Positions 51,931 through 61,289 of a stretch of DNA of 64,000 bases are shown piece after piece. The stretch comes from RGIG3009 sp045653425 (lineage in GTDB: Bacteria; Bacillota; Clostridia; Oscillospirales; Acutalibacteraceae): contig JAZOLU010000027.1 of NCBI GenBank assembly GCA_045653425.1, forward strand, positions 12,572 to 76,571, read 5' to 3'. Within the stretch, counting starts at the first letter, position 1, and each line of letters opens with the position of its first letter. The translations under genes and the position numbers were made by a program. The notes beneath the pieces are model-generated. The model saw nothing but the letters and a program-made list of their open reading frames with translations, did no database searches and was not told the origin of the DNA.

Positions 51931-54309
51931 ATGAACAAGCATTACCGTTCACTGGAACTGGATAAAATTTTAGAATTGCTGGCGGCGCAAGTCGGTTGCG
52001 CCGATACGGCACAAGCCGCGCGCGCCTTGCGCCCCTCACCACATCCGGCAGAAGTTGAACGCCTGCTGGACGAAACCGACGCGGCGTTTCGGTTAACGGC
52101 GCAGTTCGGCGCGCCGTCGTTTGGCGGGGCAACCAACGTTACCAACGCTCTGCGCCGCGCACAGGCGGGTGCCCAACTTTCGCTTGGCGAGTTGTTACAC
52201 ATTGCCGGTACCTTGCGTGCTATTCGCGCGCTGGCCGATTGGCACAAACACGGTGAGGGTGTAACCACCTGTCTGGACGAACGGTTTTCTCTGCTTTCTC
52301 CCAACAAATACTTGGAAGAACGCTTGTACACCGCCATTGTATCGGAAAACGAACTCAGCGACCACGCCTCACCCGCACTAGCGGATATTCGGCGGCGCAT
52401 GCGGGCGGCATCCACCCGTGTACGCGAACAGTTGGACAAACTGGTGCGCTCGCCCAATTCACAAAAACTGTTGCAGGAACCGGTAGTCACCATTCGCGGC
52501 GGGCGGTTTGTTGTGCCCGTAAAAGCGGAACACCGCAGCGAAGTGCCCGGTTTGGTGCACGACACTTCCGCTTCCGGTGCCACCGTGTTTGTGGAACCTC
52601 TGGGCGCGGTAGAGGCCAACAACGACTTGAAGATGTGGGAATCCCGCGAGACGGCGGAAATTGAACGCATTATCGCGGAACTGTCCGCCGAAGTCGGCTC
52701 GTTTGCCGATGCCATTGTGCAGGATTATACCTTGCTCATTGAACTGGACCTTATCTTTGCCAAATCGCGGCTGGCGTATCGTATGAAAGCCACCCGTCCC
52801 ACGCTCACCAACGATGGGCGCATTTGCCTCAGGCGGGCACGCCATCCTCTCATTGCCGACGACCGTGTGGTACCCATCGACGTGGAACTGGGCGGAGAAT
52901 TTGATACGTTGGTCATTACCGGCCCCAACACCGGCGGCAAAACCGTCACCCTTAAAACGTTGGGGCTGCTCACCTTAATGGTGCAATGCGGCTTACTCCC
53001 GCCGGTAAGCGACGGCAGCACGTTTTCGGTATTCCGCACCGTGCTGGCGGATATTGGGGACGAACAATCCATTGAGCAATCACTGTCCACGTTTTCGGCG
53101 CACACCACCAACCTCATTCGCATTTTGCAGGCGGCGGACTCACACAGTCTGGTATTGTTGGACGAACTGGGTGCCGGCACTGACCCCATAGAGGGTGCAG
53201 CACTGGCAATGGCCACGCTGGAACAACTCCGCGCACAAGGGGCGCGCATTGCCGCCACCACGCACTATGCGGAACTCAAAGCCTATGCCCTGCAAACCGC
53301 GGGGGTGGAAAACGGCAGTTGCGAATTTGACGTGGCTACCCTGCGCCCCACCTATCGGTTGCTGGTGGGGGTTCCCGGCAGGTCCAATGCGTTTGCCATT
53401 TCGGAACGGTTAGGTATGCCCGCCGCCGTGGTGGACCGCGCCCGTACCTTGGTTTCGGGCGATGACCGCCGTATGGAAGACTTAGTGGTGGCACTGGAAA
53501 CTCGCCGTGAGGCATTGGAGAAAGAACTCACGTCTGCCCGCCTCGCCACCGCCACGGCAACCGCGGCGCAGGCCGCGGCGGAACAACATCTCCGCGAGTT
53601 AGATACTCTGCGTGAACAAGAACTAACCGAAGCCCGCGACCAAGCGCGGCGATTGGTGGAGCGTGCGCGGCTGGATGCCGAAGCACTGGTAGAGGAACTG
53701 GATGCCCTGCGCCGCAAAAAAGACCAAGCGGATTTTTCCAAACAAGCCGCCGCGGCGCGTTCCGGATTGCGTAACCGCTTAAACAAACTGGAAGACGATA
53801 TTGACCCCGTCACCCACCGACGACAGGAAAAATACGAACTCCCCCGCCCGCTCAAAGTGGGAGACGAAGTGTTGCTTACCGATATTGACAAACCCGCCGT
53901 GGTGCTCTCCACCCCCGACGGTGCAAACACCGTAGAGGTGCAAGCGGGAATCATTCGCACGCGGGTACACGTGGACACCGTGCGTTTGCTGGAAAAGAAA
54001 GCCTCCGCGCCCACTGTAAAAGGTGCCAAAACCCTATCGGCTGGGTTGTCCCGTTCCTCACGCACGGCGCGTACCGAACTGGATTTACGCGGCCAAACCA
54101 TTGAAGAGGCGTTACAGGAAGTGGATAAATTTTTGGACGATGCCCGTCTCGCCGGGCTGGACCGCCTCACCATTATTCACGGCAAGGGAACGGGTGCTCT
54201 CCGCGCCGCCGTGCAAACGCATTTGCGCTCCTGCGCGGGTGTGGATTCGTTCCGTTTGGGCGCGTACGGCGAAGGAGAAACCGGCGTTACCATTGTGACT
54301 ATGAAATAA
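51931..54309 (+). CDS. mutS2: Endonuclease MutS2
   Basis: A 792-residue MutS-family ATPase with a Smr nuclease domain. Walker A is GPNTGGKT near residue 331, and Walker B and the signature follow in LVLLDELGAGTDP. A long coiled coil (about 520-620) precedes the C-terminal Smr domain with LDLRGQTIEEAL and HGKGTG. MutS2 suppresses recombination and, in Bacillus, acts on collided ribosomes. The ATG at 51931 follows GGAAG; longer in-frame readings lie inside recO. Confidence 0.95.
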   Translation: MNKHYRSLELDKILELLAAQVGCADTAQAARALRPSPHPAEVERLLDETDAAFRLTAQFGAPSFGGATNVTNALRRAQAGAQLSLGELLHIAGTLRAIRALADWHKHGEGVTTCLDERFSLLSPNKYLEERLYTAIVSENELSDHASPALADIRRRMRAASTRVREQLDKLVRSPNSQKLLQEPVVTIRGGRFVVPVKAEHRSEVPGLVHDTSASGATVFVEPLGAVEANNDLKMWESRETAEIERIIAELSAEVGSFADAIVQDYTLLIELDLIFAKSRLAYRMKATRPTLTNDGRICLRRARHPLIADDRVVPIDVELGGEFDTLVITGPNTGGKTVTLKTLGLLTLMVQCGLLPPVSDGSTFSVFRTVLADIGDEQSIEQSLSTFSAHTTNLIRILQAADSHSLVLLDELGAGTDPIEGAALAMATLEQLRAQGARIAATTHYAELKAYALQTAGVENGSCEFDVATLRPTYRLLVGVPGRSNAFAISERLGMPAAVVDRARTLVSGDDRRMEDLVVALETRREALEKELTSARLATATATAAQAAAEQHLRELDTLREQELTEARDQARRLVERARLDAEALVEELDALRRKKDQADFSKQAAAARSGLRNRLNKLEDDIDPVTHRRQEKYELPRPLKVGDEVLLTDIDKPAVVLSTPDGANTVEVQAGIIRTRVHVDTVRLLEKKASAPTVKGAKTLSAGLSRSSRTARTELDLRGQTIEEALQEVDKFLDDARLAGLDRLTIIHGKGTGALRAAVQTHLRSCAGVDSFRLGAYGEGETGVTIVTMK

Positions 54310-54325
54310 ACAAGGAGGAGTGGTT

Positions 54326-55018
54326 ATGCTTCGCTTGGTGTTTTGCGACGTAGACGGCACCTTGTTGCCGCGCGGCGAAACCGCGTTGTGCGCGGAAACG
54401 GTGGACGTGTTACGCCGTTTAACTGACCGCGGCATTACCGTGGCCATTGCCAGCGGTCGGCCGTATGCGCAGTTGCGCCCTCTGTTCGGTGCACTCGCGC
54501 ATCGGTTGGTGTTCGTGTGTCTGGACGGTGCTCTTACCCGTCGGTGCGATTACGTGTTGCACAAACGCCCTCTGCCCCGCCGCGAAGCACGCGCCTTGCT
54601 GGCACGCTATCCGGTTGCCGCCGTCCACGGGCGGGAAACGGTGTATTGCTTGGGCGGTGCGCCCACGGCAGGAAAATCAGTCACCTCCCTAAACGAGATT
54701 GGTGAAGATTTTCTTAAACTGGAACTGTACACCGATGACCTCATACCACCCAATCCCTCTTACCGCATTGCGTACCACGAATTGGGGTTAACGGAACTGG
54801 TCGCCCCTTGCGCCAACAAAGGCAACGCCGCGGTAACGCTAATGAACAAACTGGCGATTACGCCCGACCAAGCCGTAGCATTCGGCGACGGCGAAAACGA
54901 TGCCGAACTGCTGGCCGCCGTGGGGCACCCCTACCGTATGCGCGGCACACTGCTTACCTCCGCCGCACCCGAAACAAACAGCGTAATTAACACCTTGCGC
55001 ACGTTGTTTTCACTGTAA
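54326..55018 (+). CDS. Cof-type HAD hydrolase
   Basis: A 230-residue HAD-superfamily phosphatase of the Cof/IIB type. Motif I is FCDVDGTLLPR near residues 6-16; motif II is AIASGRP; the third acidic motif is AFGDGENDAELL. These enzymes dephosphorylate small metabolites such as sugar phosphates. The substrate is unknown. The ATG has AAGGAGG seven bases upstream and comes 17 bases after mutS2. Confidence 0.88.
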   Translation: MLRLVFCDVDGTLLPRGETALCAETVDVLRRLTDRGITVAIASGRPYAQLRPLFGALAHRLVFVCLDGALTRRCDYVLHKRPLPRREARALLARYPVAAVHGRETVYCLGGAPTAGKSVTSLNEIGEDFLKLELYTDDLIPPNPSYRIAYHELGLTELVAPCANKGNAAVTLMNKLAITPDQAVAFGDGENDAELLAAVGHPYRMRGTLLTSAAPETNSVINTLRTLFSL

Positions 55019-55027
55019 TAACTACAT

Positions 55028-55071
55028 AACAACACCGGCTTGTATTTTGTAAAATACAAGCCGGTGTTGTT
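55028..55071. terminator. Perfect 21-bp bidirectional terminator
   Basis: AACAACACCGGC...ATTTT (55028-55048) is exactly complementary to 55051-55071 across a two-base loop. It separates the plus-strand HAD gene from the convergent DUF218 gene and has A/T-rich ends for both directions. Confidence 0.9.
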
Positions 55072-55079
55072 CCTTTATA

Positions 55080-55871
55080 TTACGTTCCCAACAAGGCGCG
55101 ATGACAGATACCGGCAAAATCCCGTATCCAATAACTGCCCAACAAATACCACGGTGTGTGTGCCGTAACGGCTCCCACCTCGACAAATCCCGCCGCTTTG
55201 GCAAATTGGGCGGCGCGGTATTGGTGAAATTCCTGCGTAATTAACGCAATTTGCGAATTTATTCCGTTTTTTTCAATAATTTCGCGAGAAAACGCAATAT
55301 TTTCAAACGTGCTGGTGGAACGGTCCTCCACAAACAAGCGTTCCGGTGCAATACCGGCGTTTATCAAATAATCATACATCACGCTCGCCTCGGTGCAAAC
55401 TTCGTCACGCCCTTGCCCGCCGGATACCACACACCTTGCTTGCGGGTGCGCAGTAAGATAATCCACCGCCGTTTCCAACCGTCCGCGCAAAATGGTGCTG
55501 GGACGGTTGCCACGCAATCCCGCGCCCAACACCACCACGGTGGCATCCGGTGTCGGCACCCTAAAATTAGCGCGCACCATATTAACGGATACCGCCACAA
55601 ACAACACAATCAGCGCGGTTGCCACAACCGACGCAACCAGCAACACGGTTTTGCCAAGCGCGCTCTGCCACCAGTGCCGCACCACGGCCGCTACCACAGG
55701 AAACCACGCGCACGCCACAAACACGGCCGCGCCGCCTATCATCAGCGTTAAACTTCCGGAGTTAACACGGCTGGTTGCCAGCGGCAACACGCCCCACACG
55801 CACAACGCGGCACCTACCACCGCGCCCAGCACGCGTAGTATCATCCCCCACGTGCGCACATCTCCAAACAT
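55080..55871 (-). CDS. YdcF/SanA-type DUF218 membrane protein
   Basis: A 263-residue membrane protein. Three or four hydrophobic helices occupy about residues 8-120, followed by the DUF218 domain. That domain shows the nucleotide-like motif VVLGAGLRGNRPSTILRGRL, then CVVSGGQGRDE and a TSTFENIAFSR stretch. The SanA/YdcF/ElyC group is linked to cell-envelope barrier functions in other bacteria, but the reaction is not established. The start with AGGAGG seven bases upstream is preferred to a longer reading to 56003. Confidence 0.85.
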   Translation of the reverse strand: MFGDVRTWGMILRVLGAVVGAALCVWGVLPLATSRVNSGSLTLMIGGAAVFVACAWFPVVAAVVRHWWQSALGKTVLLVASVVATALIVLFVAVSVNMVRANFRVPTPDATVVVLGAGLRGNRPSTILRGRLETAVDYLTAHPQARCVVSGGQGRDEVCTEASVMYDYLINAGIAPERLFVEDRSTSTFENIAFSREIIEKNGINSQIALITQEFHQYRAAQFAKAAGFVEVGAVTAHTPWYLLGSYWIRDFAGICHRALLGT

Positions 55872-55900
55872 CGCCGTTCCTCCTGCCATCAGTTTTTTGT

Positions 55901-55929
55901 ATTGTACCACACCCGCAAGGCCTTGTAAA
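55901..55929 (-). promoter_or_regulatory. Promoter of the DUF218 gene
   Basis: On the minus strand, TTTACA (55924-55929) and TACAAT (55901-55906) are 17 bases apart, about 30 bases upstream of the start. Confidence 0.65.
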
Positions 55930-55930
55930 G

Positions 55931-55958
55931 AAAAAGCCCGCCGACTGTGTCGGCGGGC
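55931..55958 (-). terminator. Terminator of serC-serA
   Basis: GCCCGCCGAC (55936-55945) and GTCGGCGGGC (55949-55958) form a 10-bp stem, and TTTTT follows on the minus strand. Confidence 0.88.
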
Positions 55959-55971
55959 CTTATGCCTGTTA

Positions 55972-57129
55972 TTAGACTTTACGAACGCGAATAACGCCGT
56001 CAATGGCGCGAATTTTATCCAGAACCGAATCTGCTACATCTGACGCCATATCCAGCACCGTATACGCATACTCTTTCTTAGAGCGGTTTACCATCGTATC
56101 AATGTTAATGCCCTCGTCCGAAATGAGCGTGCTGATTTGCGCCAACATCGTAGGAATATTGCGATGCAACACGCACACGCGCACCGCACTGGTTTTGGCG
56201 TTTTCCATATCGGGATAGTTCACCGAATGGCAAATAATGCCCTGCTCCAAATACGCTTTCAGTTCGTCCGCCGCCATAACCGCGCAGTTGTCCTCGCTTT
56301 CGGGGGTGGAAGCACCCAAGTGAGGAATGGCCACCACGTTTTCCACGTCCAGCATTTCATCCGACGGGAAATCCACCACGTACGAGGCGACTTTGCCGCT
56401 TGCCAACGCCGCTTTCATATCGTCACTGTTCACCAGTTCGCCGCGCGCAAAGTTCAAAATACGCACGCCGTCTTTCATACCGGCAATGGTCGCCGCATTG
56501 ACGGTGTTTTTGGTGTCGGGCGTGAGTGGCAAGTGCAACGTAATGTAATCGCACTCCGCAAACAACTTTTCCAAACTCTCGGCGTGGTGCACCGAGCGGG
56601 ACAATTTCCACGCCGCGTTTACCGACAAGTACGGGTCGTACCCGTAAACGTCCATACCCAGCGACTTGGCGGCGTTTGCCACCAGCACGCCAATGGCACC
56701 CAAGCCGATAACGCCCAGTTTTTTACCCAAAATTTCGGGACCGGCAAATTGGCTCTTGCCTTTTTCCACCAGTTTGCCCACTTCGGCACCCTGGCCTTTG
56801 AGCGTGCGCGCCCATTCAATGGCGGGCACCACTTTACGGGAAGCCAACAGCAAACCGGCAATAACCAGTTCCTTAACCGCGTTGGCGTTGGCACCGGGCG
56901 TGTTAAACACCACAATGCCCGCCTCGCTGCAACGGTCAACTGGAATGTTGTTCACGCCCGCACCGGCGCGAGCCACCGCCAACAAGGAATCCGGGAACTC
57001 CATATCGTGTAACGATGCCGAGCGCACCAACACGCCTTGCGGTTGCTCCACCGCGTCGCCCACTGTGTAGTTGCTGCCCAAACGGTCGGTACCGCAGGCG
57101 GCAATCTTGTTCATTGTTAAAATGTTCAT
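55972..57129 (-). CDS. serA: D-3-phosphoglycerate dehydrogenase
   Basis: A 385-residue enzyme that oxidises 3-phosphoglycerate in the first step of serine synthesis. The NAD-binding motif GLGAIG spans 142-147, and the substrate-side segment RAGAGVNN precedes it. The catalytic histidine is in PHLGAS. A C-terminal ACT domain (about 315-385) suggests feedback by serine. It lies 12 bases downstream of serC and forms an operon with it. Confidence 0.96.
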   Translation of the reverse strand: MNILTMNKIAACGTDRLGSNYTVGDAVEQPQGVLVRSASLHDMEFPDSLLAVARAGAGVNNIPVDRCSEAGIVVFNTPGANANAVKELVIAGLLLASRKVVPAIEWARTLKGQGAEVGKLVEKGKSQFAGPEILGKKLGVIGLGAIGVLVANAAKSLGMDVYGYDPYLSVNAAWKLSRSVHHAESLEKLFAECDYITLHLPLTPDTKNTVNAATIAGMKDGVRILNFARGELVNSDDMKAALASGKVASYVVDFPSDEMLDVENVVAIPHLGASTPESEDNCAVMAADELKAYLEQGIICHSVNYPDMENAKTSAVRVCVLHRNIPTMLAQISTLISDEGINIDTMVNRSKKEYAYTVLDMASDVADSVLDKIRAIDGVIRVRKV

Positions 57130-57141
57130 ACCAAACTCTCC

Positions 57142-58227
57142 TTACGCATTTGCCTCTTCAAACGCTTTCATAAACGCTACCAATTTTTCTACACCCTCTA
57201 CCGGCATGGCGTTGTAAATGGAGGCGCGCATACCGCCCACCGAGCGGTGCCCTTTCAGGTTAACAAAACCGGCGGCAGCCGCTTCTTTTACAAATTTGGC
57301 GTCCAGTTCCTCGTTGCCGGTAACAAACGGGATGTTCATCAGCGAACGGTCTTTCTTTTCCACCGTGCCGCGGAACAACTTAGAGGAATCCAAGAAATCA
57401 TACAGCAACCGGGCTTTCTTTTCGTTGATTTCTTTCATCTTATCCAGCCCACCGATTTCGTCGCGAATCCATTCCAACACCAGTTTGCAGATGTAAATGG
57501 AATAGCAGGGCGGGGTGTTGTACATCGAATCGTTATCGGCATGGATGCTGTACTTAAACATAGTGGGGGTGCACTCTTGCGCTTCCCCAATAAGGTCCTC
57601 ACGCACAATCACAACCGTGAGACCCGCCGGGCCCATATTCTTTTGCGCGCCGGCATACAGCATACCGAACTTGGCCACGTCCATCGGCTCCGACAAAATG
57701 CAAGACGAAATATCCGCCACCAGCGGTACATCCCCCGTTTCCGGCAGCGTGGTGAACTTGGTGCCGTAAATGGTGTTGTTCATACAAATGTGGAAATAAT
57801 CCGCATCCGGCGTGAAATCTGCGTTGTCCCACGCGGGAATGTACGAAAACGTTTTGTCTTTGGAACTGGCAATCACTTTTGTCTCGCCGTAACGGGAGGC
57901 CTCCTGATACGCCTTGTTTGCCCACTGACCCGTGATGATAAAATCCGCTTTGCCGCTACCGGTCATTAAGTTGAGCGGAATCATAGCGAATTGGGAAGAA
58001 GCACCACCTTGCAAAAACAGCACTTTGTAATTGTCGGGAATGTTCATCACACTGCGCAGGAGTGCTTCACATTCTTTAATAATCGCATCGTACGTTTTTG
58101 AGCGGTGCGACATCTCCATCACCGACTGACCGGACCCTTGATAGTCCATCATCTCATCCGCCGCACGGCGCAACACGCTTTCCGGCAGAACGGAAGGACC
58201 CGCCGAAAAATTATACACTCTTGCCAT
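57142..58227 (-). CDS. serC: Phosphoserine aminotransferase
   Basis: A 361-residue pyridoxal-phosphate enzyme, second in serine synthesis, which transaminates 3-phosphohydroxypyruvate. The N-terminus YNFSAGPSVLPESVL is diagnostic, and the cofactor lysine lies in GAQKNMGPAG. The C-terminal GGMRASIYNAM binds substrate. The serC-serA pair needs a phosphoserine phosphatase from elsewhere to complete the route. Confidence 0.97.
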   Translation of the reverse strand: MARVYNFSAGPSVLPESVLRRAADEMMDYQGSGQSVMEMSHRSKTYDAIIKECEALLRSVMNIPDNYKVLFLQGGASSQFAMIPLNLMTGSGKADFIITGQWANKAYQEASRYGETKVIASSKDKTFSYIPAWDNADFTPDADYFHICMNNTIYGTKFTTLPETGDVPLVADISSCILSEPMDVAKFGMLYAGAQKNMGPAGLTVVIVREDLIGEAQECTPTMFKYSIHADNDSMYNTPPCYSIYICKLVLEWIRDEIGGLDKMKEINEKKARLLYDFLDSSKLFRGTVEKKDRSLMNIPFVTGNEELDAKFVKEAAAAGFVNLKGHRSVGGMRASIYNAMPVEGVEKLVAFMKAFEEANA

Positions 58228-58259
58228 AGTTGATTCCCCCTACATATGATATACTAATT

Positions 58260-58288
58260 ATTTTACTCCTTTTAGTGCGGTTCGTCAA
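58260..58288 (-). promoter_or_regulatory. Promoter of serC-serA
   Basis: On the minus strand, TTGACG (58283-58288) and TAAAAT (58260-58265) are 17 bases apart. The leader before serC is short, with no riboswitch or T-box visible. Confidence 0.65.
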
Positions 58289-58317
58289 TCAATTTTCGCA
58301 ATTTTTGTCGGCTTGTC

Positions 58318-58346
58318 TTGCATATTTTGCGTACAAAAGCTATAAT
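58318..58346 (+). promoter_or_regulatory. Promoter of the hydrogenase-like cluster
   Basis: TTGCAT (58318-58323) and TATAAT (58341-58346) are 17 bases apart and lie about 33 bases before the first gene. Confidence 0.75.
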
Positions 58347-58378
58347 GAAAGTAACTACTAGTGGAAAGGATGATTTTC

Positions 58379-58726
58379 TTGACCATTGCTGATGTTAAAA
58401 CCCTCCTCGGCGCCGAAGTGTTGTGCGGAACCGCACTGGACACGGAGGTTCACAACGCTTGCGGCAGCGATATGATGAGCGACGTGTTGGCGTTTGTAAA
58501 AGACCAATCGGTTTTGCTTTCCGGCTTGGTAAACACGCAGGTGGTACGCACCGCAGAAATGATGGATATGGTATGCATTGTGTTTGTGCGCGGCAAGCAA
58601 CCCACCGAGGAAATGATTGAACTGGCAGAGGAGCGCGGTATGGTGTTAATGTCCACGCCGCTGCGGATGTTCACTGCCTGCGGTCTGTTGTACCAAAGCG
58701 GGTTGACCGGCGGCGAAAACGGCTAA
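58379..58726 (+). CDS. DRTGG-domain protein, first of the cluster
   Basis: A 115-residue cytoplasmic protein with a DRTGG-type fold, a domain of unknown binding role that often adjoins CBS domains and hydrogenase genes. It has the shape IADVKTLLGAEVLCG, a central LAFVKDQSVLLSGLV strand and PTEEMIELAEERGMVLMSTPL. The start is uncertain: I prefer a TTG with AAAGG about nine bases upstream. An ATG at 58370 has its purine-rich stretch directly adjacent. It is followed by an anti-sigma-like ATPase gene. Confidence 0.7.
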   Translation: MTIADVKTLLGAEVLCGTALDTEVHNACGSDMMSDVLAFVKDQSVLLSGLVNTQVVRTAEMMDMVCIVFVRGKQPTEEMIELAEERGMVLMSTPLRMFTACGLLYQSGLTGGENG

Positions 58727-58750
58727 CCGCAGAAAGGTTGGTGGTTTATT

Positions 58751-59173
58751 GTGAGCATCTCACTACATTACACTGTCCCCGGTGACGATTTTACCCGCGC
58801 GGGGGAGGCCTCCGGCGCGGTAAAAGGCAAACTCAAACAACTCGGTTTTCCGCCGGACGTGGTACGCCGTGTTGCCATTGCCATGTACGAAGGCGAAATC
58901 AATATGGTCATTCACGCGGGCGGCGGCGAAGCGGATATTGAAATTGTGCCCGACCGTGTCACGGTCACGCTTACCGACCACGGCCCCGGTATTGCCGACG
59001 TGAACTTGGCTATGCAAGAAGGGTTTTCCACCGCCACCGAAACGGTGCGCAATTTGGGTTTCGGCGCGGGTATGGGATTGCCTAACATTCAAAAATATAC
59101 GGACGAACTCACCATTGACACCAAGCCCGGTCACGGTACGTGTATTCGTATGACCGTGCTGGTAACTGCATAA
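58751..59173 (+). CDS. Anti-sigma-factor-like ATP-binding protein
   Basis: A 140-residue GHKL-type ATPase of the RsbW/SpoIIAB kind. The ATP-site boxes are MYEGEINMVIHA (N-box), LTDHGPGIAD (G1) and GFGAGMGLPNI (G2). Such proteins commonly bind or phosphorylate sigma-factor partners, but those found beside hydrogenase genes may have a redox-sensing role. No anti-anti-sigma partner is encoded next to it. A GTG start is used. Confidence 0.8.
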   Translation: MSISLHYTVPGDDFTRAGEASGAVKGKLKQLGFPPDVVRRVAIAMYEGEINMVIHAGGGEADIEIVPDRVTVTLTDHGPGIADVNLAMQEGFSTATETVRNLGFGAGMGLPNIQKYTDELTIDTKPGHGTCIRMTVLVTA

Positions 59174-59186
59174 AGGTGGCATTTTT

Positions 59187-60455
59187 ATGGAACGTATAGT
59201 CCACTCCGTAACACTGGATGCGGAAAAATGCGTGGGCTGCACCAACTGCATTAAGCACTGCCCCACGCAAGCCATCCGCGTGCGTGACGGCAAGGCGACC
59301 ATCATTTCCGAGCGGTGTATTGACTGCGGGGAATGTATTCGCCAATGTCCTCAACACGCCAAAAAGGCGCGGCACGACTCGCTCGCGCTACTCTCAAATT
59401 ATCGTTACACGGTAGCCCTGCCCGCTCCGGCGTTGTTCGGTCAATTTCGCAATTTGGACGATATTGATATTGTCCTTTCCGGCCTGTTAGCACTTGGTTT
59501 TAACGAAGTGTTTGAAGTTTCGCGCGGGGCGGAAATGATATCCGACGCCACCCGCCGCTTGTTGGCGGAGGGCAAACTGAAAAAGCCGGTTATCAGTTCG
59601 GCGTGTCCGGCGGTGGTGCGGCTGGTTCAAGTGCGTTTCCCGCACTTATGCGACCACGTGTTGCCGGTAAAATCACCTATGGAAATTTCCGCCGCGCTGG
59701 CACGCCAACGCATAATGGCAAAAACCGGCCTTAAGCCGGAAGACATCGGCGTTTTCTTTATATCGCCGTGCCCCGCCAAGGTAACGGATGCACGCGACCC
59801 TATTGGTATGCCGCGTTCACAAGTGGATGCAGTGCTCGCCATTAGCGACATTTACCCCGCCCTTGTCCAAAAAATGAATACTTTGGAAAAGGTAGAGCCG
59901 TTATCACACTCCGGTCTCATTGGGGTTAGCTGGTCGTTTATTGGGGGCGAGGCCGCGGGTCTGCTCAACGAAAATCACTTGTCGGCCGATGGGATTCAAA
60001 ACATTATCCACGTGTTGGAGCAGTTGGAAGACGACCAACTTGCCGACCTGGATTTTATTGAACTCAACGCCTGTGCGGGCGGGTGTGTGGGCGGCGTGTT
60101 CACCACCGAAAACGGGTATGTGGCGCGCTCCCGCATTAAGCATCTGCGCAAATATTTGCCCGTCTCCTGCAACAATTCGCAAGAATTGGGGGATTTGTCG
60201 TCACTGCGCTGGTCGCAACCGTTGCCGGAAAATCCGGCACTGCGTTTGGCAGAAAATGTGCAAGATGCGATGCGCCTTATGCAGCAGGCGGATGAAATTT
60301 TAAGCGAACTACCCGGTTTGGATTGCGGGGCTTGCGGTGCACCCTCTTGCCGAGCATTAGCAGAGGACGCGGCGCGCGGCTTGGCACATAAAAACGACTG
60401 TATGTTTCTGCTGCGGCGGCTATATGAACAAGCGAAAGGGGAAAACGAGCAATGA
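59187..60455 (+). CDS. [FeFe]-hydrogenase-like protein, probably sensory
   Basis: A 422-residue protein with two N-terminal [4Fe-4S] sites (C15, C18, C21, C25 and C44, C47, C50, C54), an iron-hydrogenase large-subunit core, and a C-terminal DCGACGAPSC cluster site (C380, C383, C388, C405). Core H-cluster ligands appear as C140, C195, C296 and C300. At the first motif hydrogenases read TSCCP, but here it is SSACP. The ligand cysteine is kept, but the preceding cysteine that relays protons is alanine (A139). This points to a regulatory or electron-transfer role rather than rapid hydrogen turnover. No PAS domain is seen. Confidence 0.85.
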   Translation: MERIVHSVTLDAEKCVGCTNCIKHCPTQAIRVRDGKATIISERCIDCGECIRQCPQHAKKARHDSLALLSNYRYTVALPAPALFGQFRNLDDIDIVLSGLLALGFNEVFEVSRGAEMISDATRRLLAEGKLKKPVISSACPAVVRLVQVRFPHLCDHVLPVKSPMEISAALARQRIMAKTGLKPEDIGVFFISPCPAKVTDARDPIGMPRSQVDAVLAISDIYPALVQKMNTLEKVEPLSHSGLIGVSWSFIGGEAAGLLNENHLSADGIQNIIHVLEQLEDDQLADLDFIELNACAGGCVGGVFTTENGYVARSRIKHLRKYLPVSCNNSQELGDLSSLRWSQPLPENPALRLAENVQDAMRLMQQADEILSELPGLDCGACGAPSCRALAEDAARGLAHKNDCMFLLRRLYEQAKGENEQ

Positions 60456-60778
60456 CCGTGCAAGAACTCATAACCGCGCTGGATTTATCGGTGGCGGTAG
60501 AGGGCGATTTAACCCGCATGGTAACCGGCGGTTACTGCGGCGACCTGCTCAGTTGGGTTATGGGTCGCGCCCCCGCCGGCAGTGCGTGGTTTAGCGTTAT
60601 GGGCAATGTTAATGCCATTGCCGTGTGCGTGTTGGCAGACCTCCCCTGCCTTGTTTTGTGTGAAAATGCTCCGTTGGATGAAGCGGCGCGGGTTCGCGCC
60701 GCGGCGGAAAATGTCACCGTGTTGTGCAGTGCTCAGTCCTCCTACACGTTGGCAGCAGCACTGGGTAAGTTGCTATAA
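60452..60778 (+). CDS. Second DRTGG-domain protein
   Basis: A 108-residue DRTGG-type protein: VTGGYCGDLLSWVMGRAPAG is the family pattern, followed by a hydrophobic strand with VCVLADLPCLVLCEN. It overlaps the hydrogenase-like gene by four bases (ATGA), so the two products are probably made together. Confidence 0.8.
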   Translation: MTVQELITALDLSVAVEGDLTRMVTGGYCGDLLSWVMGRAPAGSAWFSVMGNVNAIAVCVLADLPCLVLCENAPLDEAARVRAAAENVTVLCSAQSSYTLAAALGKLL

Positions 60779-60794
60779 GAAAGGTTGTTACTCT

Positions 60795-61265
60795 ATGTCT
60801 ATCCAAACTGTTCGCCCGTTTTTAGCCGTCTTTGGGCGGGAGGGCGACATTCGCGAATTTTCCGTTTCCAGTGCCACGGTAGAGCTGGCGGCGCAAGCGT
60901 TGGGTGTGGACGGCGCGCGCATTGCCAAAACTCTCTCGTTTGCGGACGGAGAGGGTTGCTTGGTGGTGGTTGCAGCGGGCGACACCAAAATTGACAACGC
61001 CAAGTTTAAACAAACATTTGGGTTTAAGGCCTCTATGCTGCCGGTAGACCGCGTGGCGGAACTCACGGGCCATACCGTGGGCGGCGTATGCCCCTTTGCT
61101 CTGCCCGCCACCGTGCGGGTGTTTTTGGACAACTCTTTGCGCCGCTTTGCCACGGTATTTCCCGCGGCGGGCAGTGCTAACTCGGCCATTGAACTCACCT
61201 GCGACGAACTGGAAGAGTACTCCGGCGGCGTGTGGGTGGACGTGTGCAAACTGCGCGAGGGCTGA
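60795..61265 (+). CDS. YbaK/ProX-type aminoacyl-tRNA deacylase family protein
   Basis: A 156-residue protein of the YbaK/EbsC fold, whose members remove wrongly attached amino acids from tRNA in trans. The core shows IAKTLSFADGEGCLVVVAAGD, DNAKFKQTFG and the C-terminal glycine-rich VGGVCPFALPATVRVFLD. The catalytic lysine region IAKT is present. Which tRNA it edits, or whether it has another role, is unclear. It is placed inside the hydrogenase-like cluster, between the second DRTGG gene and the PHP gene. Confidence 0.85.
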   Translation: MSIQTVRPFLAVFGREGDIREFSVSSATVELAAQALGVDGARIAKTLSFADGEGCLVVVAAGDTKIDNAKFKQTFGFKASMLPVDRVAELTGHTVGGVCPFALPATVRVFLDNSLRRFATVFPAAGSANSAIELTCDELEEYSGGVWVDVCKLREG

Positions 61266-61289
61266 TAATTCATTAAAAGGAGGCAGATT

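Noticed and set aside
58228..58300. Riboswitch or T-box ahead of serC
   Set aside because: The leader between the promoter and the start is only about 30 bases, too short for either.
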